This document shows positions 5,759 to 5,984 of a stretch of DNA of 5,984 nt, piece after piece. Source of the stretch: Lachnoclostridium phytofermentans. Its GTDB lineage: Bacteria > Bacillota > Clostridia > Lachnospirales > Lachnospiraceae. Below the pieces are notes generated by a model. That model ran no database searches. It saw only the letters and a program-made list of their open reading frames with translations, and was not told the DNA's origin. The DNA lies in the NCBI GenBank assembly GCA_003526525.1, contig DPVV01000426.1:1-5984 (forward strand), written 5' to 3'. Numbering within the stretch: the stretch's first letter is position 1; each line of letters starts with the position of its first letter. The position numbers were made by a program, and so were the translations under genes.

Positions 5759-5984
5759 ATAATACCTTCTGATTATTAAAACATGTTTCCTGTTTCAATA
5801 ACTTATGAGAAACTGCACAGCTATTTCACATAAAAGGTGTGGTTTTTCACTTGATTATTGAAACATGTTTCTGTTTCGATAATACCATTGATTATTGAAA
5901 CGTGCTTACTGTTTCGATAATACCATTGATTATTGAAACGTGCTTTCTGTTTCAATAATACCTTTGATTATTGAAACGTGCTTT
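5759..5984. repeat. Tandem array of hairpin-forming ~38-bp repeats
   Basis: Left arms TTATTGAAAC (first copy TTATTAAAAC) start at 5773, 5855, 5892, 5930 and 5968. Right arms GTTTC(A/G)ATAA start at 5792, 5873, 5911 and 5949; the fifth copy is cut by the window end. Spacing between the last four left arms is 37, 38 and 38 bp. Each stem is 10 bp around an 8-9 nt loop, and units are joined by ATAATACC(A/T)TTGA-like linkers. A divergent hairpin (5803-5833) lies between copies 1 and 2. The array contains no open reading frame and covers the whole visible upstream region of the alarmone synthetase gene. Only 8-9 bases vary between arms, so it is not a CRISPR array. Confidence 0.92.
5803..5833. repeat. 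Divergent hairpin inside the repeat array
   Basis: TTATGAGAAA (5803-5812) pairs with TTTCACATAA (5824-5833) at 9 of 10 positions around an 11-nt loop. It begins directly after the first array hairpin and has the same stem length but a different sequence and loop. It may be a decayed or independently maintained copy. Confidence 0.45.

Noticed and set aside
5873..5977. CRISPR array with repeats running from GTTTC to GAAAC
   Set aside because: Read from right arm to next left arm, the units resemble CRISPR repeats of about 29 nt ending in ATTGAAAC, but the intervening segments are only 8-9 bases and nearly identical, so they are not spacers. No cas gene is present.

Overview
The window looks like one complete short-read contig from a low-GC Firmicute, most likely a clostridium of the Lachnospiraceae type. 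This placement is inferred from A/T-rich codon use, strong Shine-Dalgarno sites and the protein families present; no rRNA or other marker gene confirms it. The first 12 bases are the end of an Illumina adapter, and the last 226 bases are a tandem repeat cut off by the window edge, so both ends look like assembly limits rather than biological boundaries.

Layout from left to right. (1) After the adapter, a plus-strand gene (239-976) encodes an uncharacterised protein with a nuclease-like N-terminal half and a winged-helix-like C-terminus. It converges on and overlaps by 7 bp (2) a minus-strand pair: a PII-like small protein (2139-2477) followed 2 bp later by a CPA2-type cation:proton antiporter (970-2136). 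This pair has a near-consensus sigma-A promoter with three 26-bp A/T-rich direct repeats directly behind it. (3) Upstream, also on the minus strand, is a NUDIX hydrolase (2705-3430). (4) Divergent from it, a plus-strand protein with three S1 RNA-binding domains (3662-4573) ends at a 15-bp perfect-stem terminator. (5) Convergent to that, on the minus strand, is a RelQ-type small alarmone synthetase (4805-5737) with a long charged C-terminal extension. (6) Upstream of the synthetase lies an array of about 38-bp hairpin-forming tandem repeats that starts 21 bp before its start codon.

The best supported functional link is the PII-like/antiporter operon. The antiporter has no RCK (TrkA-N) regulatory domain, so the PII-like partner may be a detached ligand-sensing subunit. 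The alarmone synthetase, S1 protein and NUDIX hydrolase all touch nucleotide or RNA metabolism, but they have separate promoters and orientations, and nothing in the sequence shows that they act together. The most unusual features are the hairpin array in front of the alarmone synthetase, the A/T repeat block at the antiporter promoter, and the putative nuclease/winged-helix protein.
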